A stretch of 64,000 nt of DNA. Origin: Mycteria americana (lineage: Eukaryota > Chordata > Aves > Ciconiiformes > Ciconiidae). The stretch is taken from the NCBI RefSeq assembly GCF_035582795.1, contig NC_134370.1, positions 46,859,501 to 46,923,500 on the forward strand, given 5' to 3'. The position numbers and the translations under genes are program-made. Below are positions 38,030 through 49,442 of this stretch, in pieces; the first letter of the stretch is position 1; each line of letters opens with the position of its first letter. Below the pieces are notes generated by a model. The model made no database searches and had not been told where the DNA came from. It saw only the letters and a list, made by a program, of their open reading frames with translations.

Positions 38030-38690
38030 AGAGTAGACTTGGAGCTTGTTGAAAGAGTTAGGAAGTGTATGGGCAAGGTGAGCCCACTGGGATCATCCAC
38101 CTGGATTTCCCAAAGGTATTTGGCAAGGTCCCTTAGCAAAGGTTCCTAAAGAAAGGAAGCAGCCCTGGAACAGGAGGTGAGGTCCTTGCAGGGAGAAATC
38201 ATTTGCTAAAAGGTAAGGAACAAAAGGTAGGAGGCAACAATCTCTGTAGCAGAAAACACCAGGGAGCTGTGCAGGGACTGCGTTCAGCATATTAAAAAAT
38301 GATCAGCAAAAGCAGGCAAATACTGAAGTTTGCTGCTGATACAAAGGGTTGTGTGGATGAAGGCCAACTGTGGAAAGAGACTGGGCAATAAAAAAGATGA
38401 AATTCAAATGTATATAATATAAAATGGTGCATGGGGGAAAAAACAATTTTAACTCCATTTATAAAACAACGGGTTCCGAGTTAAGTGTTACCATCTGGAA
38501 CGTTGAAGTCATAACAGATTGTGCTATGAAAATGTCAGTTCAGTGGCCAGTAGCCATTGAGAAAATAAATTGCGTGCAAGAATTACTAGGGGAAAACAGA
38601 GAGCAAAACAGACAATCACTATTTCCTCCGACTAGAGGCATCGGGGAAAACCAATGGTGCAAGCTAAGGATCCCTGGAGCTTTGAGGCTG
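38030..38690 (+). repeat. Ancient CR1 LINE fragment, sense, reverse transcriptase region
   Basis: Sequence follows the CR1 reverse transcriptase region in order: 'cacctggatttcccaaaggt atttggcaaggtccctta', 'ggaacaggaggtgaggtcct', 'gcagtttgctgctgatacaa agggttg' and 'aatggtgcatgggg'. The FADD-like polymerase box survives only as FAAD-type wording. Frames are broken. Confidence 0.75.
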
Positions 38691-40227
38691 CTTTGGGTGA
38701 AAAGGGACCATTCCTGGCAGGTGTGGATCTGTGCAGGGCTGCAGAGAGGTGGCTGCAGGCTGCTCTCACCCAGCCCCAGAGTGTTAAACCCATCGGGAGA
38801 GGGGACAGTTAGCTCTGTGCAGACGCATGCTCTGCTTTGAGGACATAACCATGTATCAGAAGCCCGAGATGTTTGCTGAGTCACCTCTGTCCATCCCTGG
38901 TTCCATTGTGAGGCCCTTGCAGGAAGCTGGTGGCCAACAGGCCGATCTCCTGCACCACCTGTGGAAGCCAGTGCAGTGACCTTTGCCAGCAAAATAAATT
39001 TCTAAAATAGAATTTGTAGTGCCTTTTTTGATGTATAAGCTGGGAAGATTCCTTTGGTGGCTGGTAACAGTTGGGAAAGTGAACCTCTGCTGAGCTGGAG
39101 AGAGCAAGCAGTGGAGGGGCGCTGCAGTGACAATTCCTGCCCTGAATGCTGGAGGTCTCAGCAGGCTCCAGCCTCATCCGCTACCGAGTGCGGGCTCCCT
39201 GGCTGCTTGGCAGATGGGTGTGCAGGTGCTGGAGGGCCCAGCTGTGCGTGCCAAAGTTGGAGGAAGGCAGAGGCAGAAAATCTGTCGCAAACCCTGCCAC
39301 ACTGGTGACTGGGGATTGGAGTTCAGGTTATGGTGCCTCTCCCAGGCAGGTCCAGGGTGCCAGTTATTTTTCCCAAATTAGGAACAATGTCACCTCTTTG
39401 CAAAGAAGATACAGACTAAAAAATCCAGAGAAAACCTGGTCTCCCTTTGTAAGCAATGCCACTTTTGTTGCAGGCACCTCTCAGGCTGCCTTTGTTCAGG
39501 CTCAGGGTGACGAGGGGGCAGCCCTCTTGCCTTCCCAGGAATGGAGTAATTTGGCCACAGTGTGATCAGCGCACTCTGGCCCCATATGACCAAGCTGCAG
39601 TCCTTATTTTCAGGTGCAGTAAAACACCCTCTGGATGGACCCCTCTTGTCAAGCATCCATGCCTGCCTAAGGGCTGCTCAGCACCCATGCCATGTTCATC
39701 GGAAAACTCACTTAGCTGTAATCATGCTGTTGAAGAGGGTGAGCTGTGCTGAGCCTCCTGCTCAGGATCTGTCTGTTGGTGTCTGGGGCTAGTTTTTAAT
39801 GAGACTGCTGCAGAGGATGAAATCAGTGTTCTCAAAGCCCTGCCTGGATTACAGCTGTGCAGTTTCCTTTAGCACCGATGCTGCTGCTCAGCAAGGAGTG
39901 AGCTTGGGTCCCTTTCATGAGTTGTTTTCCATAAAAACCCCACTGGCTGCCCTGAATCGTGCTCCCACTTCCAGCCTCCACCAAGTCCCTGAGCAACAAT
40001 TCCATTGCTCTTCCCAGGCTTGAAATCAGGGTTATGGCCTCATATCTCCCACACATGCCCCATCTGGCCAAGCCTCGGTACTCAGCAATTAATCCAGTGT
40101 CTCCTCAGTTTCCAAGCATTTATAATGACACTGCAACAGGGCAGGAACTCCCTGATTTCCTTTTCCAAGCCTTTCCCAAGCTGGCCTTGCAGTCCCTCAT
40201 CAGTACCACTGGGATTAGAAATACCTG

Positions 40228-40342
40228 TGCCTCCTCTCCCACCCTGACCAAGGTAACGTGTGCAGCCTGCAGCCACCAGCAGAAAAAGAGGGAAGATGTG
40301 TATCAGTTCGGTTGTGTATCTAGTTAAAATCAGATCAGCACA
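40228..40342 (+). repeat. Copy 1 of a diverged direct repeat
   Basis: Shares the order accctgac, gcagcctg, ccagc-gaaaaag, aagat-tgt, ggttgtgt-tctagtt-aaaatcagatcag with the stretch at about 41275-41390. The two are 1.05 kb apart and roughly four-fifths alike by eye. Confidence 0.6.
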
Positions 40343-41274
40343 AAAGCCTTCACGCTGTTTGAAATGCTGTGTTGGTTCCCACTGGCCATCCCCTGTCCCT
40401 GGGGGTGCCTGCCCCTCTCAGTTAATCTCCTAGGAGCACTGTGCTGCCCTGAAGAAGCAGGACTTAACCTCTGTCACGCTTCAGTAGGTGCTGTAATTGC
40501 CCGGGGGTCTTTTCTCTGCCTTCTCTGTAATTGGTATCACTTCATCCCTGGCTTCATCCTCCGTAATCCTACAGGTAACCCCTCGTCTCACTCTTCCCCG
40601 CCTCTGGCTGCTGGTGTGCAGGGACACAGTGGCTATAGCAAGTGCCAGGCCAGACCCAGTCCTGCTGGGCCACCAGGCAGAGTTTGGACCCTGACCCAGG
40701 GAGAGGTTTCCCACCCTGCCAGCACACTGCAGCTGCCTGAGTGAAGCCCTGGCATTTCTGGGGGGAAAGCAGCAGACAAACCGCTTGCACATGCAGTGGA
40801 GCTAGCAGCTCCAAAGCACCCATGGAGGAATGCAGCTCAGCTTCCCAGATAACACCCCTTTCCCAGTGCGAGGAGAAACCAGACTCATCTGTGCCAGTGC
40901 TGAGAGTACCAAGCTCTTCCTTCACATCCAGCACCCTCTCTGGACCTCACATCCTCCTCCTCCTCCTGCCCTGACTACATCCCAAGCCTTCTCCAGACAC
41001 CCTGAATTTCCACCACTTTTGCAACCACAAGTGAATTTAAGACTGTTTTGAAAAAAAAGCTTGAGATTATGTCAGTCCGTTTCAAGCTGTGTGTTATCAG
41101 TACGTAGTGATAGTGCAGGGCATTGGAGGAGGGACACAGGACAGAGGAAATAGATAAGCATGTGTGTGTGTGCGTGTGCACAGCTGGAGCACCAGCTGCA
41201 GCAGCAGCAGCCCTGCAAATACTCCTGCCTTCTCTGGAAGGTAGTGGCACAGATGGGGCAGTGCAGATCAGCCT

Positions 41275-41390
41275 TGGTGTTCCCCCTCTCTCACCCTGAC
41301 CGAGATGACGCAGCCTGTGGTCTCCAGCTGAAAAAGTTAAAAGATCTGTGTTGGTTCTGGTTGTGTGTCTAGTTGAAAATCAGATCAGAG
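41275..41390 (+). repeat. Copy 2 of a diverged direct repeat
   Basis: Partner of the copy at about 40228-40342. Similarity fades on both sides, so this is either a short local duplication or two fragments of an unnamed interspersed element. Confidence 0.6.
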
Positions 41391-41681
41391 TGGAATCATG
41401 GGCATCATCCCAGGCAGCCCAATCAAACACTGGTGAAACCTTCCCACAAGGCTTGTGAGGACTGACAGGGGACATCAGAGCCAAATTGGTGGTCACAGCC
41501 ACTTGGCACCACCAAGACAGAGAGCCTCAGGGCTCCTCTCTGAGCTGACTTGATGGAGGAGATGAAGCTGCCACGATGTGAGCATGAGGGTCAGGGCTGC
41601 GGTGCTGCAAATGCCATATCCATGGTGGGCGTTGTATTCACGCACTCCACACAGTGCATGGGTAGCGCCCAAAAGGGCCAT

Positions 41682-42007
41682 TGTAGGAGACCAGTACACC
41701 AATGACCTTGACTTAATAAACACATCTCTGAACTAAGATCATGAGTGAGGGGCCCAGAGGAAAAAAAGAAAACAAGGAACGCAGAAGAAGAAACAAAAGA
41801 ATGCAGAAGAAGGAACAACAAGATAACCATAAGCCAATGAAATGCTGCATGATAAAAGTTACAGAGCCAATTAGATGGATAGAATAAGGGCATGCATTGC
41901 GCGTGCTTCGCGTGAACCGGTTGGGATAAGTATAAAAAGAGTGCTGTCAGGTAAATAAAGGTCTCCCCCCTACCATCAGCACCGGAGTCCATGTCTCATT
42001 CCCTTCA
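41682..42007 (+). mobile_element. Solo LTR of an avian endogenous retrovirus
   Basis: A 326-base element starting TGTAGGAGAC and ending CCCTTCA, flanked by the perfect 6-base direct repeat GGCCAT (41676-41681 and 42008-42013). Inside are a TATA box (tataaaaag, 41931-41939) and a poly(A) signal (AATAAA, 41954-41959), spaced as in the U3-R part of a retroviral LTR. TG...CA ends with a 6-base target duplication fit alpha/beta-retrovirus-like (ERV2) elements. No internal retroviral genes lie beside it, so it is a solo LTR left by recombination. The family name is unknown to me. Confidence 0.87.
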
Positions 42008-42013
42008 GGCCAT

Positions 42014-43480
42014 CACCTCAAAAGGCGAGCAGAGACGTGGGCTTAGCACTGCCCTACTCAGCAATACACCTGTTGAACACAGTCAGGGAAGGAGTGTGGT
42101 GAGAAAGCGGAGCAAGATTCCCTGTTGCAGCCCAGGACCTCCAGCACACGTAGACACAAGGCTAGTGGAGGCAGCCACCTCCCTGATGGGTGGTGGACCA
42201 ATTGGAAGGCAACATCTCCTAGCCGGCCATGCCCATCAGCATGGCACACCTCCCAGACAGTAAGGGAGCACATGCTGACTGGCCAGTTGGCCACCCATGG
42301 GCATGCATGCACAGTTTGGAAGGATGCACGTCTAACGCAGGAGTACTTTTTAATTTTTTTCCTCCCCATAACATTAGAGCTGCATTTGCAGTTCGGACTC
42401 TAACCCCCTGCTGTTAAAGAGAGAACGCATCACCTCTAGTTCTTTTCTTTTGAACAGTGGTAAATGCTGAGAAGGGCATTGCCAATAAATCTTCCCTGTG
42501 CCAGTTCTCAGGAGAATTGGATCATCTCAGGCACTTCCTCCCCCACCAGCCAGTACCTCCTTGCAAAGTCATGGAGCCGTAAATTTGGCAGAAGCTGTCA
42601 GGGCCCTGAGGACACTAATAGGCCTTAATGGGTCTCACATGGGGCCTCCACCATCCACCCCCATGGGCCCAGGAACCCATTTAAGCCCAGCCCCGGGCCT
42701 TTAGTCTCTGCTTGATCTATGTTGTAGGAGCATTGGTCTCCAGCTTGGCAGTGCCTGGCTATGGACTGACTTCTCGACTTGTCCTCAGACCTGCTTCACC
42801 ACTATGGACCTGTTTGGACTGTGTCTGACCCTGGTTACCCTCGCCAGATCTCATGCTGACCTGCAGCTTGCCCTGGGACCTACCTCATCACCATGAATGT
42901 GCCTGATGATCTGGATTCTCTCTCAACCTGGTGACCATCCCTGAGTTTGCTCTGCTTGCTTCTCAGGTTCTGTGGCTGGTGAGAGAGCTGCATTGCTGCC
43001 CCCCTGATCCTGGTCAGCCCCCAACCCTTCAGACCTTCTGCTTCCTGACAGTGGTCTGTGTATACAATACAAACTGGAGCTAATTAAAAGCCCAGAGTGC
43101 TGAGTGAGATTTCTAGGCATTCTTACTCATCTTTTCTTTACATTTCAGACACAGGTTTGTCCTGCAGCTGTACAACCCCTGAGAACACTCCTGCATAAAT
43201 GTGGGACCTGGGGAAGCCTGAAAGTGCCTGTGGGCTGCAGGCAGGTGAGAAGAAGAAATAGAGCACAACCTACATCTAGGGGTCTTTTGATCAAATGTTT
43301 CCAGTTTTACACAGGCTCCACTTTACTTGAGCCCTGGGCATAAACTGTCCATGTCCCAGGCCCTCACTATTTCTGTCCATGGCATGGCTGGGCACAGCTC
43401 CATCTGTGCTGTTGCTGGGCATGCATAGCTCCATCCCATTAATGGGAGAGGAGGAACTGATGGGGAACATGATGATCAGT
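42014..43480. other. Intergenic sequence, no gene recognised
   Basis: Non-coding by inspection. No repeat with clear boundaries seen. Confidence 0.55.
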
Positions 43481-44480
43481 GGCAGGTTTGGGTGTAGTGA
43501 TCAGGAAATAGGGATCTGCAAGATCCTGAAGGGTGTGGAAAAAGTGAGTGGTGATATACAGACTCTGGACTTCACCCTGTTCAGGGAGCTGGTAGGTGGG
43601 ATCCTGTGGGAGGCAGTTCTGAAGGGTGAAGGACAGGATCTTTAAGGACAGGATCTTCCAAGTCCATCCCAATAATTAGGCACACAAGCAGATGTACTGG
43701 GAGATGGGTTTGGCTAAACTGGGAATGAAACTCATGACTGAGCTCCAGTGCAAAAAGGCAGTATGAACGAGGTGGAAGCATGGACAGGCCATTAGGAGAA
43801 ATATGGAAATGTTACCTGGGCTTGTAGGAACAATGCTAGGAAAGCCAAAGCTCAGTTTGTTCAGATGTGCAAGGAACATCAGATTTTCTACAACTATAGT
43901 AGTACTAGTTGTAGAAGATCTGATGTTCCTTGCACATCTCAACAAACTCCTTTAGTTGTAGAAAGCTGAAGAAGGAAAGTGTTCACAAAGGCACCACTGG
44001 GGCAAATGGTAGTGGACACAGACAAAGCTAAGGTACTCCATGCCTTCTTTGCCTCAGTCTTCACCAACAAGGTCTCCCAGGCTGTGTACCTGGAGGCAGG
44101 GTTCAGAGAGAAGAATAACCAACAGTGGATGAGGGTTAGGGTGGTTATTACTTGGAGAGCTTGGCCCATAAAAATCTGTGAGCCCAGAGAGGCGGTGTTC
44201 AAGGGTGCTGAGAGGTCGCCATGGGTGCTGACTGATGTCCTTGCAAGGCCACTTGTAACATCATGGAGAAAATTGTGGAGCAAGTCCTGCTGGAGTGTGT
44301 TCCTGGGTAGATGGAGAAGCAGGAGGTAATGGGGAACAGGCAGCCTGGGCTGAGCAGGGATAAACCCACCGTGATTGCCTCCTGTGACGGGACCACAGGA
44401 TTTGTGGGTGAGGGCAGAGCAGCGATGCCATTCACCTCGCCATTCACCTCAGCGGTAGATCTGGCACTGTCTCCCACCAC
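43480..44480 (+). repeat. CR1 LINE fragment, sense, ORF2 5' part
   Basis: The run of phrases matches CR1 ORF2 between endonuclease and reverse transcriptase: 'gggagctggtaggtgggatc ctgtgggaggcagttctgaa gggtgaagga', 'ggacaggccattaggagaaa tatgg', 'aggaaagccaaagctcag', 'gaca-aaagctaaggtactcc atgccttctttgcctcagtc ttcacc' and 'tttgtgggtgagggcagagc ag'. It has small deletions and frameshifts and carries an internal inverted duplication (43854-43948). Its end lies about 250 bases from the NMB TATA box. Confidence 0.8.
43854..43948. repeat. Near-perfect 43-base inverted repeat (hairpin) inside CR1
   Basis: Left arm 43854-43896 and right arm 43906-43948 are reverse complements at 41 of 43 positions, with a 9-base loop (tagtagtac). 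The mismatches fall at 43862 and 43885. The word tagttgtagaa occurs again just after the right arm (about 43954-43964). Confidence 0.95.
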
Positions 44481-44639
44481 ATCCAGGTCGGGGGATGACA
44501 CGGTTCGGAATGGGGGGACAAGCAGAGGGGTGAGGAGCCTGTGGGGCTCCGAGGGTTGTGGTTAACGGGTCGCGCCCCACCTGGATGTGGGCAGCAAACG
44601 GGGTCTGTCCTGACCCTGACAGAGGGAACAGGGGAGCGG

Positions 44640-44788
44640 GACGCGGGAGGGCGGGAAGCCCAACGGCTGCCGGCGGGGGCGGGGCGGGGCGTGCCCCGAC
44701 CCCGCCCTCCCGCGCGCGGCTCCGCCCCCCCGCGGCCTATAAGGCGGGGCGGCCGCGGCAGGCGGGAGCGGGTCCCGCCGGGGCGGCC
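44640..44788 (+). promoter_or_regulatory. NMB: NMB promoter: GC boxes and TATA box
   Basis: CpG island with GC boxes (ggggcggggcggggc at about 44679-44693, ctccgccccccc at about 44720) and a TATA box CTATAAGG at 44737-44744. A start site near 44770 would give a leader of about 20 bases before ATG 44789. Confidence 0.8.
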
Positions 44789-44924
44789 ATGGCGGTGCTA
44801 CGGTGCCTCCTGCTGCTGCTGTGCGGCGCCGCGTTGGGGCCTGCCGTCCACCTCGACTTCGCCGAGCACCGCAGCCAGGCGGCCAAGATCAAAGTCAATC
44901 CCCGCGGCAACCTCTGGGCCACAG
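44789..44924 (+). CDS. NMB: NMB exon 1: signal peptide and start of the peptide
   Basis: ATG in context gcggccATGg. Encodes the signal peptide through NPRGNLWAT and one base of the Gly codon; donor ACAG|gtaccg. Confidence 0.96.
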
Positions 44925-47900
44925 GTACCGGGGTGGGGGGACGGGGACACGGGCACGCGTGTCGTGGAGCAGCTGTGGGACGCGGGCTGCCCGGCTCAGC
45001 CCTGACCTTCTGCCTCCCCCTGCCTCGTGGCTGCCTGTGGGGAGCCCCCCGCTTCCCTCGGCGCCCCGTGAAGCAGAGTGGGATGCTGGGAGGCTTGCCG
45101 AGCCCTGCCCCGGCAAGACCCGTGATGGACAGGAGAACCAAGGCAGGGGTGAGGCAGCGTCCTCCCTGGAGGGGTTTGCATCTCTTGGTGACAGGTCCAG
45201 CATCTCTCTAACCCCAAAAATCCCATCAGCAGGAGGGAAGTTTCCTGAAGTCCTGTGTGGAAGGAGGACCTGGGATTTCTGGTTTTCTCCTCTCCAAAGT
45301 ACTCTACAACAAGTACTTTGTTGTACTTGCTAATTTAGGCATTAGGTTTGCTCAGTGCTTCTTGTTGACTTGTTATGTGCTACCTCATGCCAACACAGCT
45401 TAGCATTGTTCAGTCAGAGCCCCTGCCTTTCTCCCTCCAGGCATTTTTGCAGACACAGAAGTGTGTTGTATTGCAGGTCACTTCATGGGGAAGAAAAGTG
45501 TCACGGGCTCTCCGCACCTGGAGTCGCCAGAGGAGCCTGCAGTGCCGATAGTCTTCAGTCCTTCTCTCAGAGCCTTGCTGGAGGACATGATGGAACTGCT
45601 TACCCGTGAGCTCCTGAAAATCCTCTTGCAAGAAAGACTTTTGGATGAGAACCAAGGCAAATATGACCTCACTGACCAGGTGAATATTGACTAAGATGGA
45701 GGGAGATGCTCAGAGCAGGGAGTTGGTGGAGATGTTAATCTGCAACAGCGAGCCTTGCTGGAGATGGGAGCATCTGCATGGCTACTAGAGGTGTATTCCC
45801 CCCTTCTGCTCCTGTTAACCCTCCATAAACCACTTCCTAAGACCAGCCAGGAAGGGGCAGAGGAGAAATCTCCCTAGGCTTGTGTCTAGCTGGGCAGTAG
45901 CTAATAGTCCCAAATGCTTGGGAAGGGTGTGAGGATGAGCAAGGGATGCTGTGATGGAGCTGTCATAGTGGTAATCTCCAGCTCAGGGGTTGTTCATAAG
46001 CATCTGGGTCTTCCTTGGCCAGATGCAGAAGAGACTGGCTGGCCACTGTGGCTGTCGTGAAGAAAAGTCCCCTTTTCCAGCTATTGCAGAGACAGGGAAA
46101 TCCTTTCTCCCCTCTATTTCTGTAGAGGGAGGCCAAGAGGGAAACAGCTCCATATGTGAAGGGAAAGGAGGCTGTCCTGCAAAGAGATCTTGGGCTTCCG
46201 ATGCCCCTGTCTTGGGTCTGTGTCACTGTGGTTGGGATCCCTCATTACTGAGGGGCACGTAGCTTTGTTAGCTTGCCTTGCAGAGGGCATGTGTTCATTA
46301 GTTATACTGCTGCAGAGCAGGCCTCAGGGAGCTGATGGGAGCTCTAGTAGTCCCACTATGCATCAGCAGATCCTCAGCCTCCTCGGTGTGGCTTTTGCCT
46401 CGGACCTCACCCAACTCCTAGTGGAAAACCTGCCCCTGGGAGCAATGGACACACACAGATCCTCACACAGGACGTGGAGATGGAATTGCTTGGTCTGTGT
46501 GGCTCTGCTTGTCTGTTGCCTCATGCATGCTTCCCTGGTGTCTTGCCCTTTCTAGTCACTGCAGGAAGTAACTTAGAGCCTAAAAGGAATGAAATCCTCT
46601 TAGGTGGGTCCTACATGTGCTGTCCCACTGAGCTGCTGTACTTGAGCTATCCAGTAACACTGCGCACAGGTAAAACTACTTCTGTTATCCAGGTTTAGGC
46701 AGTGCTTGCTCCTATTCTTTGCTTTTTTTGGGAAGGCACAGGTGGAGTAGAGTTGCAGGGATGTGAGCCTGAGTGGCACTGATTGTTCAAGCACCTTCTT
46801 GACTTGGTTTCAGCAGACTAAGGTAAATTGAGGCTTTCCTAGAGGGCTGGTCTCATCGGGATAGAGGGCTTTCCACCATGAAGATACAGCTGGGCATGGC
46901 TGAAGACACCAGCCCACCCTGCTCCCCTTAAGATGCTGTGTGCTGTGACTGCTGTGCTGCTGCAGCTTTTGCTTCTTGGATGCAGCTGAAAGGGAGGAGA
47001 GGGCTGTGAAGAAGGTTCTGGACCCTTCTTCATCCTCCCTGGGGAGCCTTTCAGGAGGAGGGTATTTGCTGCATTAATTGCCTGAGGTAATGGGAGAGCT
47101 GGTGGATGTGCTGCCCTGCGTCATCGGCTAAGATGTTTGTGAGCATGCAGTGTAAGTTTGATAAGAGATCCTTGTGGCTCTTCTCTGTGTAGGTAAGTCA
47201 CATGTTCAACTGCTTGCACTGCAGATGTGCTTGGGCAGAGGCTACCCTGAGCGCTGGTGCTGTGTCTTAAAACTGCCAGCTGGGCGCTGGTGCCCTGCCA
47301 GCCCTGTCGGTGCTCATTCCCAGTGCTCAAAGGCAGGTCCTGGCCAGTGGTAGCACCCAGCACTGGACATCAGCCTTTGGCACATGTGTGCTGGGTGTCA
47401 AAGCTCTGCTGCTGGAGGGTGATTTGGCTCATGGTCAAGCAGATGCTGGCCAGCTGCCTGCCTCACTGCCCCAATGCCTCTATGGTGGGAGGGTGCCTCT
47501 ATGGGTGCCCTGCACATGTGTGGCATCACAGCTTAGGTTACTGATGTGCAGCTGACTCCTACCCCTCACCTTCTCCTCCTGAAGCCTCTCGCCTTTCCTT
47601 GGCCAGTGCCCTGCTGTGTCAGCTGTCCTCTTGGTGGCAGTGGAGACCTTGCTGTGTGATAGGTCCGGTTCTGCCCTTCAGGCACCTCTGAGCACCTCAC
47701 TAGACTCAACTCCTGCCTTCCTGCTCCTTTCTTCAACACCCGTCCCCCAGGGCATCCTTGCCTCCGAGCTGCCAGTTGATATTACAGGACTACTACTACC
47801 TGGTGCCTTTGAGTGCTGTCTGTGTTATACTTTTCTGTGGGACTTTATTTTTCTTGCTCTTGTGGGTGATGTGGTGCCAATGCAAATTCCTGCCACCCTG

Positions 47901-49208
47901 ACAGCTTTTTCCCTCAGTGTGACTGTTGTTGGACACCTGGAGTCAGCACCCAGCCTGTGCTTGAACTGATCTGTGTGCTATGTTTGCCACCTGCCTAACA
48001 AGCTGTTTAATAGCTCTGCTCTGTGAAATTGTCTGTCCATCCCCTGCTCAGGATCTGTCACTTCCATCTCAACTCGGTTTAGAAAAACAAAGATGCTTCT
48101 TTCTCCCTTCCTTGGGACTCCCTGGTCAGCAAAGCAGGAATTAACACGCTTTCTAAGTGTTGCTCTGCTGCTCTGGCACACATGCTGTGCTTTGTGGCAG
48201 GATAAGTATCAAGGGAACTTTTATTGAAAAACCCAATGGGCTTTTCCTTTTCTGAGGGTGTCACTGATCATTCACAAATGGGTTCTTCCTTTCTGTGGGG
48301 CCCCTCTAAGCATTAAATAAATCCCAGGGCTTAGTCCTTTTTGCTTGCTCACCCTTCATGTGGGTTAGTCCTGCCTGCTGCTGTTGGGTTTTGTCTCAAG
48401 ATGTTTCCCATCCCTTTGCAAAGTGGGAGCCCCTGTGCTGCTCTGTGCTTGTGATGGCAGAAGTTGCACAGAGCAGAAGGGGTTTGCAAACAGGGATTTA
48501 TGGTTTGTGTTTTTAACCACATGTGGCAGGCAAGGCTTGGCTCTCAGCACGCTGGGGCTTCACAGTGCCACCCTGTTGCTGTGTGTGACAAGAATTTGGC
48601 TGGCAGAGGAGGATTGTCCCCATCTCTTGTCATCTTCTTGGGTGTGTGGCAATATTCCTCCAGGAGACAGACAGGGTGAGACCATGTGCATGGAGTGGTT
48701 CCAGGGGTGTGGGGAGGACCCTTCTGCATGAAGGCAGATGCTTCCCTGTGTAGCTCTGGGACCTCTGGGCAGTACGCAATCCCACAAAATCCCTCTGTAA
48801 TTCTTCCCTGCTGTGTTTTGTGTTTCTTTTTGCTGTCTTGCATAGCTCCCTGCTGAATCAGGCCCTGAGGCTGCTCTTGTTCCTGAAGCCCAACCCAGTG
48901 GCTGCAGTCTCAGTGGGCTGGTGAAGTTTGCTTCTGATGTCTGTCAGCTGTGGTCCAGCTGTTGGAGCACAGGATGGGAGGCAGGAGCCAGGCTCCTGGC
49001 TCTTTCCTTCTTGTGTGTTGTCCCAAGTCACCCCTGAAAGTGCCATCATGGTCCAGCATGGGGCACTTGGCTGATCTTCTGCCCCATGGTACCCAGCAGG
49101 TGATGTTGGTGGAGGCTGTATATGGGACCCAGTGTCTCAGTGTTGTGCCTTTTCTTGCAGGAGGCAGGGCTTCTAGAAAAGGTGCTGGAGAAGTATTTTT
49201 CAAACTGA
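44789..49208 (+). CDS. NMB: Neuromedin B precursor (complete, 3 coding exons)
   Basis: Secreted bombesin-family neuropeptide precursor; mature neuromedin B acts on the Gq-coupled NMB receptor. Coding exons: 44789-44924, 45477-45679 and 49161-49208, 128 residues in all. A signal peptide (MAVLRCLLLLLCGAALGPA) is followed by the N-terminal part of the long form (about HLDFAEHRSQAAKIKVNPR). Then comes the invariant decapeptide GNLWATGHFM, followed by GKK, the amidation glycine plus dibasic cleavage site. The C-terminal propeptide ends in an amphipathic helix shared between exons 2 and 3 (LLEDMMELLTRELLKILLQ.. and EAGLLEKVLEKYFSN). Exon 3 is placed by a pyrimidine-rich acceptor in phase, resemblance to the mammalian C-terminal helix, and the poly(A) signal that follows. 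The mature peptide is identical to the mammalian decapeptide. Confidence 0.95.
44925..45476 (+). other. NMB intron 1
   Basis: 552 bases, first half GC-rich. Nothing else recognised. The long GC-rich open frames crossing exon 1 are shadows. Confidence 0.8.
45477..45679 (+). CDS. NMB: NMB exon 2: HFM-GKK and propeptide
   Basis: Acceptor gtgttgtattgcag; donor GACCAG|gtgaat, phase 0. Completes GHFMGKKSV and encodes most of the C-terminal propeptide to KYDLTDQ. Confidence 0.96.
45680..49160 (+). other. NMB intron 2
   Basis: About 3.5 kb with no other exon, RNA gene or named repeat recognised. Confidence 0.7.
49161..49208 (+). CDS. NMB: NMB exon 3, short C-terminal coding part
   Basis: Acceptor gccttttcttgcag. 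Encodes EAGLLEKVLEKYFSN and TGA at 49206-49208, in phase with exon 2. It continues the leucine-rich amphipathic pattern of the preceding exon. Confidence 0.85.
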   Translation, partial: EAGLLEKVLEKYFSN

Positions 49209-49442
49209 AGAAGCACAGCCATGGAGGATGAGGTCTGCAGGCTTGGCTGTGCATGGCAAATGGAGGAGAGCATCATCCTTGTGGGTTACTGTAGCAACAT
49301 CACTTTTATTTATTCTTTCTGTAATATTGTTAATAGTGATTGCTTGTATGAAAAGCAGAGCCTCCCTGTATATTTCCTGTATGTTTTCTGCTTTCTTGAT
49401 GTCTGATGTGCCCCTGTGAATAAAACTGGCTCTTTGCACAGA
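49209..49442 (+). other. NMB: NMB 3' untranslated region with poly(A) signal
   Basis: AATAAA at 49419-49424 in ctgtgaataaaactgg, followed by a T/G-rich stretch. The 3' end faces the decayed DUOX 3' end, tail to tail, about 400 bases away. Confidence 0.82.

Larger units (their letters stand above)
38691..41681. other. Intergenic sequence with one duplicated segment
   Basis: No gene recognised. It contains two related stretches, about 40228-40342 and 41275-41390, in the same orientation. The open frames here lack splice sites or protein family resemblance. Confidence 0.6.

Noticed and set aside
31946-44600. Search for WDR73 or another neighbour of human NMB
   Set aside because: No WD-repeat or other familiar coding exon was found between SEC11A and NMB.
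44541-45333. Several long overlapping frames (154-217 codons) around NMB exon 1
   Set aside because: All are read-throughs of a CpG island in the wrong frames. The NMB frame with signal peptide and splice donor explains the coding signal.
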